Positions 55,476 through 63,649 of a stretch of DNA of 64,000 nucleotides are shown here, piece by piece (position 1 is the first letter of the stretch; every line of letters begins with the position of its first letter). Made by a program: the position numbers and the translations under genes. The DNA comes from Montanilutibacter psychrotolerans (GTDB lineage Bacteria; Pseudomonadota; Gammaproteobacteria; Xanthomonadales; Xanthomonadaceae): positions 248,001-312,000 of the forward strand of contig NZ_RIBS01000001.1 of the NCBI RefSeq assembly GCF_003719825.1. The letters run 5' to 3'. The notes under the pieces were generated by a model. It worked only from the letters and a program-made list of their open reading frames with translations, did no database searches and had not been told where the DNA came from.

Positions 55476-56195
55476 TCAGGGGGCGTCGGCGCGCGCAAAG
55501 CCGACGGTGAGCTGGTCGACCACCACGCGGGTGCCCAGCATCGGATAGCGGGGGTCGTTGCTCATGAAAATCGTGTCGCCGGACGGAAAGTGCTCGGTCA
55601 CGGCAACGTGGTCGACGCGAAGGCGCGCGCCCCGGCGCACCGGGTCGCCCTCGCGCGGCGCGAGCCGGCCGCCTTTCCAGTCGGTGATCGTCCCGCCGTA
55701 ATCCCAGTCGAAACCGCTGAACGCCACCGCAGCGCCATTGAGCGCGACCAGTTCGTGCAGTCTCATGCCGATGTGCACGCCGTTGTCGAACCGCCATCGC
55801 GATGTCGGCTCGCGCACCAGCACGGTGTCCAGGCCACGCAGACCGGTCTCGTCGGCGAAGTACAGCAGCGCGCTTCGCTGCGGATCGTCGGGGAACAGGG
55901 TCACGCCGTTCGCGGTGGTGCCTTCGGGGCCGTCGATCTGGCCGACCCGCACGTTGGCCGCACCGAACAGTCGGCGCAGCTCGTCCACGCCCGTATCGGC
56001 GCGCAATGCGCCGGGCAACAGCAATTGCGCCGATGCCTGGGGCGACGTGGAATCGGCAGCAGCCGACGTTGGCGGCGTGACGGCAGGCGGTGCGACAGGT
56101 GTGGCGACCGGTGCGGCATCGCGCTGGCAGGCACCGAGCAATGCCGCCAGGGCCAGTGCGAGCGGTACGGCGACGCGTCGGCCGCGGCGGGTCAT
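55476..56195 (-). CDS. Uncharacterised lipoprotein
   Basis: 239 residues from the ATG at 56193-56195. The N-terminus is a lipoprotein signal (MTRRGRRVAVPLALALAALL) with lipobox LGAC, so the mature protein is anchored at the outer or inner membrane. A Pro/Ala/Thr-rich linker (about 25-45) leads to a folded part with SAQLLLPGALRADTGVDELR, GLRGLDTVLVREPTSRWRFD, VHIGMRLHELVALNGAAVAF and TITDWKGGRLAP, patterns of a beta-rich domain that I cannot name. It overlaps the next upstream lipoprotein gene by 4 bp and the PIN gene follows, so one transcript is likely. Confidence 0.75.
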   Translation of the reverse strand: MTRRGRRVAVPLALALAALLGACQRDAAPVATPVAPPAVTPPTSAAADSTSPQASAQLLLPGALRADTGVDELRRLFGAANVRVGQIDGPEGTTANGVTLFPDDPQRSALLYFADETGLRGLDTVLVREPTSRWRFDNGVHIGMRLHELVALNGAAVAFSGFDWDYGGTITDWKGGRLAPREGDPVRRGARLRVDHVAVTEHFPSGDTIFMSNDPRYPMLGTRVVVDQLTVGFARADAP

Positions 56196-56887
56196 GGTGG
56201 CGCCTCGCGCAAGTCGGCAGTGGCGATGCGCCACGCACGTTGCTCGGGGCTGGCGCCGTCGACCACGGACCGGCGCAGGGTGAACGAACCGGAATAGCGG
56301 CGCACGGTTCCATCGCGCTGGCGCGCGTCCAACGCCACCGGCACCTCGATGTGGCGCGAGCCGGCACCGGCGTCGATGCGACCCGGCGGCAGGATTTCCA
56401 GCGAGACGCCGGCGGTGTCGCCGAAGCCGTCGGCGAACTCCTGCGGCGTCTGGCCAGTGGCGCGGCCGCCGTCGGACCACAGCGCGTAGGCGTTGGCGAA
56501 CCGGCCGCCGTTGATCGCGGCGTAGTAGTCGCGCACAACGGTCAGGGCTTCCTGTGCGGTCGGCTCACCCGGAATGTCGGTCGGCCCGACACCGTCGGTG
56601 GCCGGGTCGGTGAGCGACGCATCGGCCGGCAACAGGGGGTTGCCATCGGCATCGAGAAGAGGCTCGGCCGGCACGTCGGCCACGGGAGGGCCGACCGTGC
56701 CCGGACCGGGCGAGTCGGGCATGCCGGTGATGCTGCCACCCTTGCTGGTGGGAACCGGCAGCGGACTGTCGTCACCGCCCTGTGCCGTCGGACCGCCGGA
56801 GGTGGTGCGTTGCTTGTCGTCACAGCCGGCAAGCAGGGCGGTTGCGAGCAGCAGCGCGATGACGGGAAGTCGGTTCGACACAATCAT
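56192..56887 (-). CDS. Uncharacterised lipoprotein with a nuclear-transport-factor-like region
   Basis: 231 residues from the ATG at 56885-56887. A lipoprotein signal ends in the lipobox LLAGC (Cys26). Residues 27-105 are disordered and rich in Gly, Pro, Asp and Thr. From about 110 onward EALTVVRDYYAAINGGRFANAYALWSD looks like the opening helix of an NTF2-like fold, followed by strands with GVSLEILPPGRIDA and HIEVPVALDARQRDG. That likeness is tentative. It overlaps the next gene by 4 bp and starts 1 bp after the DUF1439 gene. Confidence 0.7.
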   Translation of the reverse strand: MIVSNRLPVIALLLATALLAGCDDKQRTTSGGPTAQGGDDSPLPVPTSKGGSITGMPDSPGPGTVGPPVADVPAEPLLDADGNPLLPADASLTDPATDGVGPTDIPGEPTAQEALTVVRDYYAAINGGRFANAYALWSDGGRATGQTPQEFADGFGDTAGVSLEILPPGRIDAGAGSRHIEVPVALDARQRDGTVRRYSGSFTLRRSVVDGASPEQRAWRIATADLREAPP

Positions 56888-56888
56888 C

Positions 56889-57458
56889 CTATTGCCCAAG
56901 GTGGACCACGACCTGGCCGTCGTTGATCTCGGTGGAGCCGATCCGACGTGCGCCGAGGCGGTCGAGCAGGCTGTTGTCGAAGCGGTACACCGGCTCGTCG
57001 CGCGCGTAGTCGACCAGCCAGGTATTGAGCATCTGGCGTGAGGTGGCGTTCATGACGCCCCCCAGCGCACGCACGTCGACATGTTCGATCGCCGGCTCCT
57101 GCAGGTGCAGGCCGCGCGTGGAAGGATCGAAGCGCAATGCGCTGGTCAGCGCGAAACTGCCGGTCGGGCGGGAGCTGTCGCTGCCCAGCGCGCCCAGGCC
57201 CAGGTCGAAATCCAGGCGCAGGCGGTGGCTGCCCGGCGGAATCGACAGGCGCGGGTTCATCAGGGTCAGCGACACCAGCCCACCGAGCTTGTCGTAGTGC
57301 TTGGGGAAGTTGCGGTTCAACGATTGCTGCAGCTGCAGCTGGCTGAACACCACTTCGTTGCCGAGCAGGGCCGACACCGCATTGAGGGTGGAGCAGCCCG
57401 CGATCGTGGCGGTGGCGGCGATGGCGACCGACAGGGCGAGAAAACGGCGACGGTTCAT
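56889..57458 (-). CDS. DUF1439 lipoprotein (YceB-like)
   Basis: 189 residues. Lipoprotein signal with MNRRRFLALSVAIAATATIA and lipobox IAGC (Cys22). The rest matches DUF1439/YceB: FSQLQLQQSLNRNFPKHYDK, LGGLVSLTLMNPRLSIPPGS, HRLRLDFDLGLGALG and the C-terminal VYRFDNSLLDRLGARRIGST. This is a tubular lipid-binding-like (BPI-type) fold related to SMP-domain proteins, thought to interact with lipids in the periplasm. It opens the lipoprotein block that runs down to the PIN gene. Confidence 0.85.
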   Translation of the reverse strand: MNRRRFLALSVAIAATATIAGCSTLNAVSALLGNEVVFSQLQLQQSLNRNFPKHYDKLGGLVSLTLMNPRLSIPPGSHRLRLDFDLGLGALGSDSSRPTGSFALTSALRFDPSTRGLHLQEPAIEHVDVRALGGVMNATSRQMLNTWLVDYARDEPVYRFDNSLLDRLGARRIGSTEINDGQVVVHLGQ

Positions 57459-57531
57459 CGGCAGGCTCCGAAGGGCAGGCGCGCACGATACCCGGCTGGC
57501 GGTGAACCGGGTATCGCCGCGGCCGGTCGAA

Positions 57532-58101
57532 TCACATCGTGCAGTCGTTCTTGCGCTTCAGGTAGTCCTTGATCAGGTCCTGGAATTCCGCGTCGCCCAT
57601 CACCGAGCAGTTCCAGGTGACCAGACCCGGGCCGTCGCTGGGGGCGAGGGTGATGCTGGATCCGCTGACGAACGGTTCGCCGAAGCTGACGCGGATGCGG
57701 CCGCCCGCGCCCAGGTCGATCTCGTTCGCGCCGCCCTTCCACTGGTCGGCGCTGGTGTGCATCTGGTCGAAGCTGTACGGCCACTCGCTGTTGCTGGCGT
57801 AGTAGCTCATCACGCTGTCGCGCAGGTTGAACGCGCGGTCCAGCGGCAGCGCCACGGCATCGGCGAGCTGGTCCTTCCGGATCGCACCTTCGAGATTCTT
57901 GCGCGCAATCTCGGTCACGCGCGCGTCGTTGGCCATCGCCTCGCGTTCGAGCGGGCTCACCAGCGAGTCGTCGTTCTGCGCGACCGGTGCCGCTTCGGGA
58001 GCGGCCTCGGCCTTGGACGAGGTCAGCCAAAGCACGCCGTTGTAGCCCACCAGCACCACGAACAGCACACCCATCCACACCATCAGGACTCGCGGATTCA
58101 T
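57532..58101 (-). CDS. Membrane-anchored protein with a type IV pilin-like head domain (first copy)
   Basis: 189 residues from the ATG at 58099-58101. One N-terminal membrane helix (VLMVWMGVLFVVLVGYNGVL) is followed by an Ala/Glu linker. From residue about 90 the sequence reads like a type IV pilin globular head: LRDSVMSYYASNSEWP (pilin alpha1-C), a beta region, then VTWNCSVMGDAEFQ and the closing KRKNDC that would form the pilin D-region disulfide (Cys165/Cys187). It lacks the prepilin leader and the glycine-phenylalanine cleavage site, so it is not a secreted pilin. A related protein lies at 59200-59802. Confidence 0.75.
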   Translation of the reverse strand: MNPRVLMVWMGVLFVVLVGYNGVLWLTSSKAEAAPEAAPVAQNDDSLVSPLEREAMANDARVTEIARKNLEGAIRKDQLADAVALPLDRAFNLRDSVMSYYASNSEWPYSFDQMHTSADQWKGGANEIDLGAGGRIRVSFGEPFVSGSSITLAPSDGPGLVTWNCSVMGDAEFQDLIKDYLKRKNDCTM

Positions 58102-58144
58102 CGCAACTTCGACCGGGAAAAGGCCGGCGAATGTACCGCACCGC

Positions 58145-58465
58145 TCAGCCTCGGCGAAGCCCCGGGGGCAACCGCGCCTCCACCGCATCCCAGTCGGCCT
58201 TGCGTTGGGCGGTGAACGCCCACCAGGGTCGGCCGTCGTCGTGGTCGGCGAACGCCACCGCGGCCATGAAGGTGTCCAGCACACAAGGGTCCTGGCGCGC
58301 CTGGGTCAGCCGGCACAGGCGCAGGTACAGCTCGACCGGGTCCTTGCCGCGCAGTTGCACCGCGCGCTCGATGCCGAGCGCGCGCAGGTCGTCGGCCAGC
58401 GACGGTCCGATGTTGGGGATATCGGTCAGCCGCTTTGCGGCATCGGCGGTCGGGGCCTTGGGCAT
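58145..58465 (-). CDS. Cdd1-like helix-hairpin-helix protein
   Basis: 106 residues from the ATG at 58463-58465. The helix-hairpin-helix ANRLTDIPNIGP-type segment (KRLTDIPNIGPSLADDLRAL) followed by GKDPVELYLRLCRLTQARQD and CVLDTFMAAVAFADHDDG matches the Cdd1/'mitomycin-resistance' family. These small proteins are thought to bind DNA or act as structure-specific adaptors. There are no enzymatic residues. It is transcribed with the pilin-like genes on the minus strand and may be unrelated in function. Confidence 0.8.
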   Translation of the reverse strand: MPKAPTADAAKRLTDIPNIGPSLADDLRALGIERAVQLRGKDPVELYLRLCRLTQARQDPCVLDTFMAAVAFADHDDGRPWWAFTAQRKADWDAVEARLPPGLRRG

Positions 58466-58499
58466 GACGGCAGCGGACCTGGGTGGGCGTGCAGTCGAC

Positions 58500-59069
58500 T
58501 CAGGCGGGGAGCAGCAGCTTGCAGCCGCGGATCTTTGCCTGGGCCTGTGCGGCATTGTCCACAAGGCGGTACTGGTAGCCACTGCTGACCATGCCCATCT
58601 GCATTTCCTGCTCGATGTAGACGATCTCGCCGGCGGCCACGTTCACCTGCATTGGCCCGGCGCACTTCTTCGAGCCGGCCAGCTCGTGCGTGCCGGGCGC
58701 CACTTCCAGGCGGTAGAAGCAATAGCCGCGGGTCTGGCCGATCAGGCGCTGGTCCAGCAGCAGGTCCCTGCCGACCAGCATGCCGACGTACTGCTTGCGG
58801 AACACGTACAGCACGCCCTTGTCGGCAACCGGTGCGAACTGCAAGGCGTCCTGCCGTTGCGCGCTGCTGGCCTTGCGCGTGGCCTGGTTCTTGAAGCCCA
58901 GCAGCCAGACGACATACACCGCGAAGGCGACCACGATCAGCAATCCCCCCCAGCTCACGATCGCGTGCAGCGACGATCCGCGTGACACGAAGGACAGGGC
59001 GATGCCGACGAAGGTGCCGACGAAGATGAAGGGCAGCATCTTGAGCATGCTGGCGCGACCAAGGTTCAT
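58500..59069 (-). CDS. DUF2846 domain-containing membrane protein
   Basis: 189 residues from the ATG at 59067-59069. Two hydrophobic helices (MLPFIFVGTFVGIALSFV, IVSWGGLLIVVAFAVYVVWL) precede a folded domain. VLYVFRKQYVGMLVGRDLLL, YCFYRLEVAPGTHELAGSKK and VNVAAGEIVYIEQEMQMGMV match DUF2846, a beta-sandwich of unknown function found near membrane proteins. Cys residues in YCFYRL and KKCAGP may pair. It lies between the two pilin-head genes. Confidence 0.8.
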   Translation of the reverse strand: MNLGRASMLKMLPFIFVGTFVGIALSFVSRGSSLHAIVSWGGLLIVVAFAVYVVWLLGFKNQATRKASSAQRQDALQFAPVADKGVLYVFRKQYVGMLVGRDLLLDQRLIGQTRGYCFYRLEVAPGTHELAGSKKCAGPMQVNVAAGEIVYIEQEMQMGMVSSGYQYRLVDNAAQAQAKIRGCKLLLPA

Positions 59070-59199
59070 GAATTGCCTCACGGGGTTGGGGGAAGTGGGA
59101 GGAGGAGCCGGCGAGCGGGGGCGGGATTGCCGGCCGGCCGCGGGGAACGGGAGACACAGGGGCGCGTCGCTGTCGACGCGTCCCGTCAACGCCGGTGCG

Positions 59200-59802
59200 T
59201 CATCGGCAACCGGCCACGTAACGGGCCAGGTTGTCGTCGCCTTCTGTCGCGCAGCGCCACTCGATCATGCCGTTGGCTTTGGCCACGGGGGTCATGACGA
59301 TACGGCCGGCGGACGACAACGGCTCGCGCAATGCCAGCGCGATCGTGCCCTGGGGACCGATGGTCACCGCCTTCACCGCGCCACCGGCGAGGTCGGCGGT
59401 CGAGCCCAAGCCGGCCGCTGAGGCATCGGCGGGCCATTGGTTGTTGGTCATGTAGAACTCGGTGATCGCGACGCGGGGCATGTTGGCGCGCGCCAGGGCA
59501 TCGTTGCCCAGTTGCCGCATCTGCTGCTCCCGGCTGGTCTGTTCGATGGCCGCCCGGTTCTCGGCAACGCTGCGCTTGAGGTCGGCGTCGAGCTTTCCGG
59601 CAATGGCGTCGGCTTCGCTGCGCGCGCTGTCCAGGTCGAGGGCGGCCGGCTGCGCCGCTGGCCTGGCCTGCAGGTCCGCGATGGTGCGCGCCTGGGTGTC
59701 CGCGCGTGGCTTCAGCACCCAGTGGTCGTAGCCCAGCAGGGCAAGGAAACCGCCGATCAGCACGGCGACGAAGGTCAGCAGAAGGTGGAGCGGTCGATCC
59801 AT
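59200..59802 (-). CDS. Membrane-anchored protein with a type IV pilin-like head domain (second copy)
   Basis: 200 residues. A single N-terminal helix (LLLTFVAVLIGGFLALLGYD) leads to a charged coiled-coil-like stretch (about 35-95, many Ala, Asp, Arg, Glu). From residue about 105 it reads as a PilA-type head: RVAITEFYMTNNQWPADASA, AGLGSTADLAGGAVKAVTIG, then IEWRCATEGDDN and ARYVAGCR with the Cys pair spaced as in the PilA D-loop (Cys182/Cys199). This is closer to true PilA than its neighbour at 57532. The N-terminal prepilin signal is absent, so the domain was moved to a permanent anchor. Confidence 0.78.
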   Translation of the reverse strand: MDRPLHLLLTFVAVLIGGFLALLGYDHWVLKPRADTQARTIADLQARPAAQPAALDLDSARSEADAIAGKLDADLKRSVAENRAAIEQTSREQQMRQLGNDALARANMPRVAITEFYMTNNQWPADASAAGLGSTADLAGGAVKAVTIGPQGTIALALREPLSSAGRIVMTPVAKANGMIEWRCATEGDDNLARYVAGCR

Positions 59803-59877
59803 GAGCGCGCGGCATCCGTCGGCAGTCAGGCCGACCCGGGCAGGGAGGATACCGGTGTCTGCACCGCGCGCGGCGAA

Positions 59878-61176
59878 TCAGCGTCCGCCGCGCCGCCGCG
59901 TCGGCTTGGACGTGGCAGTCGGTGGCGTAGTGGAAGCGGGTGCGACCGCGTCCGGCGTGGTGTCGGTCGGCGCCGCCGCGGGCAGCGGACCCGGCGCCGG
60001 CGACCCGGTACTGGCTGCATAGCGCCGGTGCTCCTGGAACAGCGCCAGCATGCTCGGGCTGTCGTCGAGATCGTGCGTGGCACCGCCGGGGTCGCGCAGT
60101 TTCAGCACGGCGAACCAATGGTTGGCGCCCGCCAGTTCGCCATCGGCCAATGGGCGGCCTTGGCCGTCGGTGGCGATGACCGACAGTGTCACGGCCTGGG
60201 CGACGTTGCCGCCGATGCCGTACAGGCGGTGATGCGCCGGGTCGGACTTGACCACCAGGTCGCAATGCATCGCGCCGGCGCCGTTGTTGCGCACGTCGGC
60301 GATCGACCGGTAATGCGATCCCGAGCGCGCGGTGCACAGCAGATCGCCGGGTTCGGGCAGTGTCTCGTCGAGGTTGTAGGCCAGGTAGGCGTGATAGGGG
60401 TCCTGGCCGTCGCGCGCGTGCACGGCCGCCCGGACGTACTCGTAGTGCGAGCCGCTGCGCCGGAACGCCTGCTGCGACATCCCCGACTCGCAGGCCAGCC
60501 ACGACACGAATGCGGCCGACCACGGCACCGCCCAGCCGGCGTCGCGCGATCCCAGGTTGAGCAGCGACTGCACGCGCAGCGCGCCATCGCCACCGCTGGC
60601 GGCCCAGTACCCGGCGATCGTCGCGCCGACTTCGGGGTCGTCCTCCATCAGGCCCAGCCGCAGCGCACGCCGCGCCACGCGTGGGCCGATCGCGAAGTTG
60701 CGGCGCGTATCGAGGATCTCGAACGGATCGGCCGCGGTGCCGCGCGGGACCGCGGTGACCTCACCCATCGAAAGGTCGAGCACGGGCAGCCCGAACCAGG
60801 CCCACTCGGCCACGGCCAGGTCGATCATGCGCGCGCGCGCGTTGCCGCCGGGCACGGGCTGCGACGGGCAGGACAGATTGAGCGCACGCCAGCCCGGCGC
60901 GCTGACCGGCACGAAATCACCGTTGGCCGTGCGTCGGTACAGCGGCTCGAACGTCCACGCGTCGCTGGCCAATTGCACCGGCAACGCGTTGCCGCGATCC
61001 AGCACCACCCGGCGTGCCGGATCGGCGAATCCCGGCGGACGCGGATAGCGCGGGATGGTGCGGTTGTAGTCGACTGGCGCGGTGTACACGTAGGCGCCCG
61101 ATTGCGCCGCGGCCGGTGGAGCGGCCATCGGCAGGGCCAGGCACAGCAGCCACACTGCAGTGGATTCCGGTCGCAT
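59878..61176 (-). CDS. DUF2272 domain-containing exported protein
   Basis: 432 residues from the ATG at 61174-61176. A signal peptide (STAVWLLCLALPMAAPPAAA) is followed by a linker and then the DUF2272 region: MIDLAVAEWAWFGLPVLDLS, VQSLLNLGSRDAGWAVPWSA, AFVSWLACESGMSQQAFRRS and VVKSDPAHHRLYGIGGNVAQ. These segments resemble NlpC/P60-like layouts, with the WSAAFVSWLA position where a catalytic Cys might sit occupied by Ala. Activity is therefore doubtful. The C-terminal 45 residues are Pro/Thr/Ala-rich and end in a basic RRRGGR tail. It lies just upstream of the pilin-head genes. Confidence 0.8.
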   Translation of the reverse strand: MRPESTAVWLLCLALPMAAPPAAAQSGAYVYTAPVDYNRTIPRYPRPPGFADPARRVVLDRGNALPVQLASDAWTFEPLYRRTANGDFVPVSAPGWRALNLSCPSQPVPGGNARARMIDLAVAEWAWFGLPVLDLSMGEVTAVPRGTAADPFEILDTRRNFAIGPRVARRALRLGLMEDDPEVGATIAGYWAASGGDGALRVQSLLNLGSRDAGWAVPWSAAFVSWLACESGMSQQAFRRSGSHYEYVRAAVHARDGQDPYHAYLAYNLDETLPEPGDLLCTARSGSHYRSIADVRNNGAGAMHCDLVVKSDPAHHRLYGIGGNVAQAVTLSVIATDGQGRPLADGELAGANHWFAVLKLRDPGGATHDLDDSPSMLALFQEHRRYAASTGSPAPGPLPAAAPTDTTPDAVAPASTTPPTATSKPTRRRGGR

Positions 61177-61353
61177 CGCGTTCCCCTTGCACGGATCGCT
61201 GTCGCCGTTGCTCGCATCGCGCCTCTTCCGATGCAGGCGCGCGGCGCGCATGCACCGGGACGAAGTACCGCGTCAGTCGGCCCACGCGATACCCCGGCCG
61301 GCCCCGGCACAGGTAAGGGCAACGGCAATGCCGCCGCCCTCCGGTCGCCTGCC

Positions 61354-63426
61354 TCAATCCTCCTCTTGCCTGGGCTTGTAGGCCTCCATGAGCTTCTGCT
61401 GGACGTTCGGAGGCACCGGCTCGTAGTGGCTGAAATCGAGCGAGTAGCGCCCGCGTCCGGCGGTCACCGATTTCAGTTCGGCCGCATAGCCTTCCAGTTC
61501 CGACAGCGGCACCTGCGCCTTGACCACGATCTCGTTGCGCACCGTGTCGGTGCCGTTGATGCGCGCGCGCTTGCTGGCCAGTCCGCCACTGATGTCGCCC
61601 ATGTTCTGCTCGGGGGCGTTGACCTCCAGATCGACGATCGGCTCCAGCACCTGCGGACGTGCCTTGCCGATCGCGTCGAGGAAGGCCTTCTTGCCGGCGG
61701 CGACGAACGCGATCTCCTTGCTGTCCACGCTGTGGTGCTTGCCGTCGTAGACGATCACGCGCACGTCCTGCATCGGGTAACCGGCCACCGCGCCGTGGTG
61801 CAGCACCTGGCGCACACCCTTCTCGACGGCGGGCAGGAACTGCCCCGGGATCGTGCCGCCCTTCACCGCATCGACGAACTCGAACCCGCCGCCGCGCGGT
61901 AGCGGCTCGATGCGCAGGAACACCTCGCCGAACTGTCCCGCGCCGCCGGTCTGCTTCTTGTGGCGATGGTGACCTTCGGCGGGGTTGCTGACGGTCTCGC
62001 GGTAGGCGATGCGCGGTGGGCGCGAATGCACGTCGACGCCGTGGCGTTCCTTGAGGCGGTCGAGATTGATGCGCAGATGCAGGTCGGACAGCCCGCGCAC
62101 CACCGTCTCGTTGGTTTCGGTCTCGTGCTCGACGTGGAAGCACGGATCCTCTTCGGCGAGCTTGTGCAGCGCGGTGGCCAACTTCTGCTCCTGACCCTTG
62201 CTGGCCGCCTCGATCGCCAGTCCGAACATCGGCTTGGGGAACTCCATCGGCGCGAGGTGGATCTGGTCCTCGTCGTGGCTGTCGTGCAGCACGGCATCCA
62301 GATGCAGCTCGTCGACCTTGGCCACTGCCGCGATGTCGCCGGGGATCGCCTGTTCGATCTCGATGTGCTCCTTGCCGCGCAACTTGAACAGATGGCCGAC
62401 CTTGAACGGCTTCTTGCCGTCGTCCACGAACAACTGGGTGTCCTTGCGCACCGTGCCCTGGTAGACGCGGAACACGCCGAGCTTTCCGACGAAGGGGTCG
62501 TTGACGATGCGGAACACGTCGGCCACCACGTGCGCAGCGGGGTCGGGCATGGCGTCGATCGGCTGCGCGTCGTCGCCGCGACCCTTCATGAAGGCCGGCG
62601 GGTTGGCCTCGGTCGGGTTGGGGAACAGCCGCTGCGCAACATCCAGCAGCTCCTTGATGCCCACGCCGCTGCGCGCCGAGCAGAACAGCACCGGCACCAG
62701 GTGTCCCTCGCGAAGGCATTGCTCGAAGGCATCGTGCATCTCGGTGCCCGACAGGCCCTCTTCGCCGACATCCAGGTAGTGCTCCATCACCGTCTCGTTG
62801 ATCTCGACCACCTGGTCGATGATCTTCTGGTGCCAATCGGCAACCGCACCCAGGTCGCTGTCGCCTTCGGGACGCCGGTTGCTGCCGTAGCCGAAGCAGT
62901 CGACGACCGCCTTGCCACCATCGGCAGGAAGGTTGAGCGGCAGGCACTCGGGGCCGAAGCTGGTGCGCAACTCGTCGAGCACGCGCGCGTTGTCGGCATC
63001 GGCGTGGTCGATCTTGTTGACCACGATGACCCGACACAGGTTGCGCGCCTTGGCGTACTCCATCATGCGCCGCGAGCCGTATTCCACGCCGCCCTCGGCC
63101 GACACCACCACCACCACCGTCTCCACCGCCGCCAGCGCGGAAAGCGCCGGGCCGCGGAAGTCGGGGTAGCCGGGAGTGTCGATCAGGTTCAGGTGGATCG
63201 GCTGGCCGTCAACGACGTGGTCGATGCTGGCGATGGCGGCATCGAGCGAGTGGCCGCGCTGCTTTTCGATGGAATCGAAGTCGGAGATGGTGCTGCCGCG
63301 CTCGATCGTGCCTGCTGTCTGGATTGCGCCGCCGGCGTGCAGCAGGGCTTCGAACAGTGTCGTCTTGCCGGCGGCGGGGTGGCCTGCGAGGGCCGCGTTG
63401 CGGATGGATGTTGTGCTGTAGGACAT
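61354..63426 (-). CDS. Elongation factor G paralogue (EF-G2/FusA2-like GTPase)
   Basis: 690 residues from the ATG at 63424-63426. The G domain has P-loop LAGHPAAGKTTLFEALLHAG (the usual EF-G AHIDAGKTT is changed), DTPGYPDFRGPALSAL, NKIDHADADN and SARSGVGI. Domains II-V follow with LVVGHLFKL-like linkers, TNETVVRGLSDLHLRINLDR and FVDAVKGGTIPGQFLPAVEK. The lack of adjacent ribosomal protein genes and the changed G1 indicate a paralogue, not the housekeeping factor, possibly linked to ribosome recycling or stress. It is divergent from the OsmC gene. Confidence 0.85.
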   Translation of the reverse strand: MSYSTTSIRNAALAGHPAAGKTTLFEALLHAGGAIQTAGTIERGSTISDFDSIEKQRGHSLDAAIASIDHVVDGQPIHLNLIDTPGYPDFRGPALSALAAVETVVVVVSAEGGVEYGSRRMMEYAKARNLCRVIVVNKIDHADADNARVLDELRTSFGPECLPLNLPADGGKAVVDCFGYGSNRRPEGDSDLGAVADWHQKIIDQVVEINETVMEHYLDVGEEGLSGTEMHDAFEQCLREGHLVPVLFCSARSGVGIKELLDVAQRLFPNPTEANPPAFMKGRGDDAQPIDAMPDPAAHVVADVFRIVNDPFVGKLGVFRVYQGTVRKDTQLFVDDGKKPFKVGHLFKLRGKEHIEIEQAIPGDIAAVAKVDELHLDAVLHDSHDEDQIHLAPMEFPKPMFGLAIEAASKGQEQKLATALHKLAEEDPCFHVEHETETNETVVRGLSDLHLRINLDRLKERHGVDVHSRPPRIAYRETVSNPAEGHHRHKKQTGGAGQFGEVFLRIEPLPRGGGFEFVDAVKGGTIPGQFLPAVEKGVRQVLHHGAVAGYPMQDVRVIVYDGKHHSVDSKEIAFVAAGKKAFLDAIGKARPQVLEPIVDLEVNAPEQNMGDISGGLASKRARINGTDTVRNEIVVKAQVPLSELEGYAAELKSVTAGRGRYSLDFSHYEPVPPNVQQKLMEAYKPRQEED

Positions 63427-63649
63427 GATCGGACTTCTCCCTGGAACCAAGGGTGGGAAGGCCGTCATGGCTGTCCGCGCTTCGCGCCGGAGCGTGGGCG
63501 CTCGGCGGGCGGTCATGGCGGGATGCAGGCATTGCGCCAGCACCGCCAGCGTCCCGCGGCGGGGCGCACGGGTCAAGTCCGGCCGGTCGCGATGCCGCGC
63601 TAACAAATGCCTGCGTAGCCTGTCGCCTTTCAAATCAACGGAGACCGCC

